DNA of 14,835 bases from Lysobacterales bacterium. GTDB lineage: Bacteria > Pseudomonadota > Gammaproteobacteria > Xanthomonadales > SZUA-36. Location: positions 1 through 14,835 of the forward strand of contig JARFQZ010000306.1 in the NCBI GenBank assembly GCA_029287515.1, given 5' to 3'. Below, piece by piece: positions 14,548-14,835 of the stretch. Positions within the stretch are counted from its first letter, which is position 1. Every line of letters begins with the position of its first letter. The position numbers and the translations under genes were made by a program. The notes beneath the pieces were generated by a model. It was given only the letters and a program-made list of their open reading frames with translations, was not told the DNA's origin and did no database searches.

Positions 14548-14835
14548 TCAGCCGATAGGCTGGGCCTTGTATGGCATTTTGACTTCCAGGCCCGCGGCCT
14601 CCGCGGTATTGAGCATCAGGGTCGCACGGGTCATCGGTCCGACACCGCCCGGAACCGGGCTGATCCACCCTGCCCGTTCGGCAGCCCGGTCAAAATCGAT
14701 GTCTCCTACGATTCTGCCGTCAGGCAAGCGGTTGATACCCACATCGACCACGATCGCCCCGCGCCTGATCCAGTCCGAATTCACGATCCCCTGCTTGCCG
14801 ATGGCGCTGATCAACAGCTCGGCGCTGCGGACATG
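14548..14835 (-). CDS. folD: methylenetetrahydrofolate dehydrogenase/cyclohydrolase, C-terminal part, cut by window edge
   Basis: The minus-strand frame is open from the window edge to the TGA at 14550-14548, giving the last 95 residues. They read HVRSAELLISAIGKQG, then GAIVVDVGINRLPDGRIVGD and SPVPGGVGPMTRATLMLNT, the conserved end of FolD. The bifunctional enzyme interconverts 5,10-methylene- and 10-formyl-tetrahydrofolate. The start lies outside the window. An apparent internal start at 14814 is a TTG inside the domain and is not real. The tail after the last conserved motif is short (MPYKAQPIG). Confidence 0.96.
   Translation of the reverse strand, partial: HVRSAELLISAIGKQGIVNSDWIRRGAIVVDVGINRLPDGRIVGDIDFDRAAERAGWISPVPGGVGPMTRATLMLNTAEAAGLEVKMPYKAQPIG

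Noticed and set aside
1..14835. CRISPR arrays, tRNA or rRNA genes, insertion sequences, phage or toxin-antitoxin genes
   Set aside because: No repeat-spacer pattern, no RNA gene features, no transposase or integrase motifs and no gene-free space large enough were seen; the window is almost entirely housekeeping genes.

Overview
This window reads as a core-genome segment of a gammaproteobacterium. The sequence is moderately GC-rich and densely packed. The minus-strand run yceD-rpmF-plsX-fabH-fabG-acpP-fabF-pabC-mltG-tmk-holB-pilZ merges the Escherichia coli fab cluster with the Pseudomonas-style tail (mltG-tmk-holB-pilZ). The FadJ/FadI pair, the E. coli-like cysteine-free L32 and the YceF-type Maf next to yceD fit the same placement. 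I cannot name the family or genus from sequence alone. No mobile elements, CRISPR arrays, rRNA or tRNA genes were seen, and no gene-free stretch exceeds 100 bases. Layout: (1) 1-387, minus: the N-terminal 129 codons of DNA polymerase IV (dinB), cut by the window edge. (2) 405-1562, plus: a class V PLP-dependent enzyme of unknown substrate, divergent from dinB with only 17 bases between the two start codons. (3) 1566-10569, minus: a 12-gene run for fatty-acid initiation and elongation (plsX, fabH, fabG, acpP, fabF), ribosomal protein L32 and its partner YceD, a PabC-family folate gene, a cell-wall lytic transglycosylase (mltG), thymidylate kinase, the DNA polymerase III delta-prime subunit and the type IV pilus protein PilZ. 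Several junctions are 4-base stop/start overlaps, suggesting translational coupling. (4) 10641-11237, plus: maf (yceF), divergent from yceD. (5) 11295-14547, plus: a two-gene fatty-acid beta-oxidation operon (fadJ-like, fadI). (6) 14548-14835, minus: the C-terminal end of folD, cut by the window edge. Functionally the window places fatty-acid synthesis (minus strand) and fatty-acid degradation (plus strand) side by side, separated by maf. Two folate-related genes are present (the pabC-like gene and folD). No exotic defence or mobile system is visible. The most notable observations are: a PabC-family protein that has lost its Schiff-base lysine (Arg at residue 142) and the glutamate that normally contacts the PLP pyridine nitrogen (Cys at residue 175); the absence of fabD from an otherwise canonical fab cluster; and a dinB/aminotransferase divergent start region whose geometry fits a shared symmetric -10 element driving two leaderless messages.
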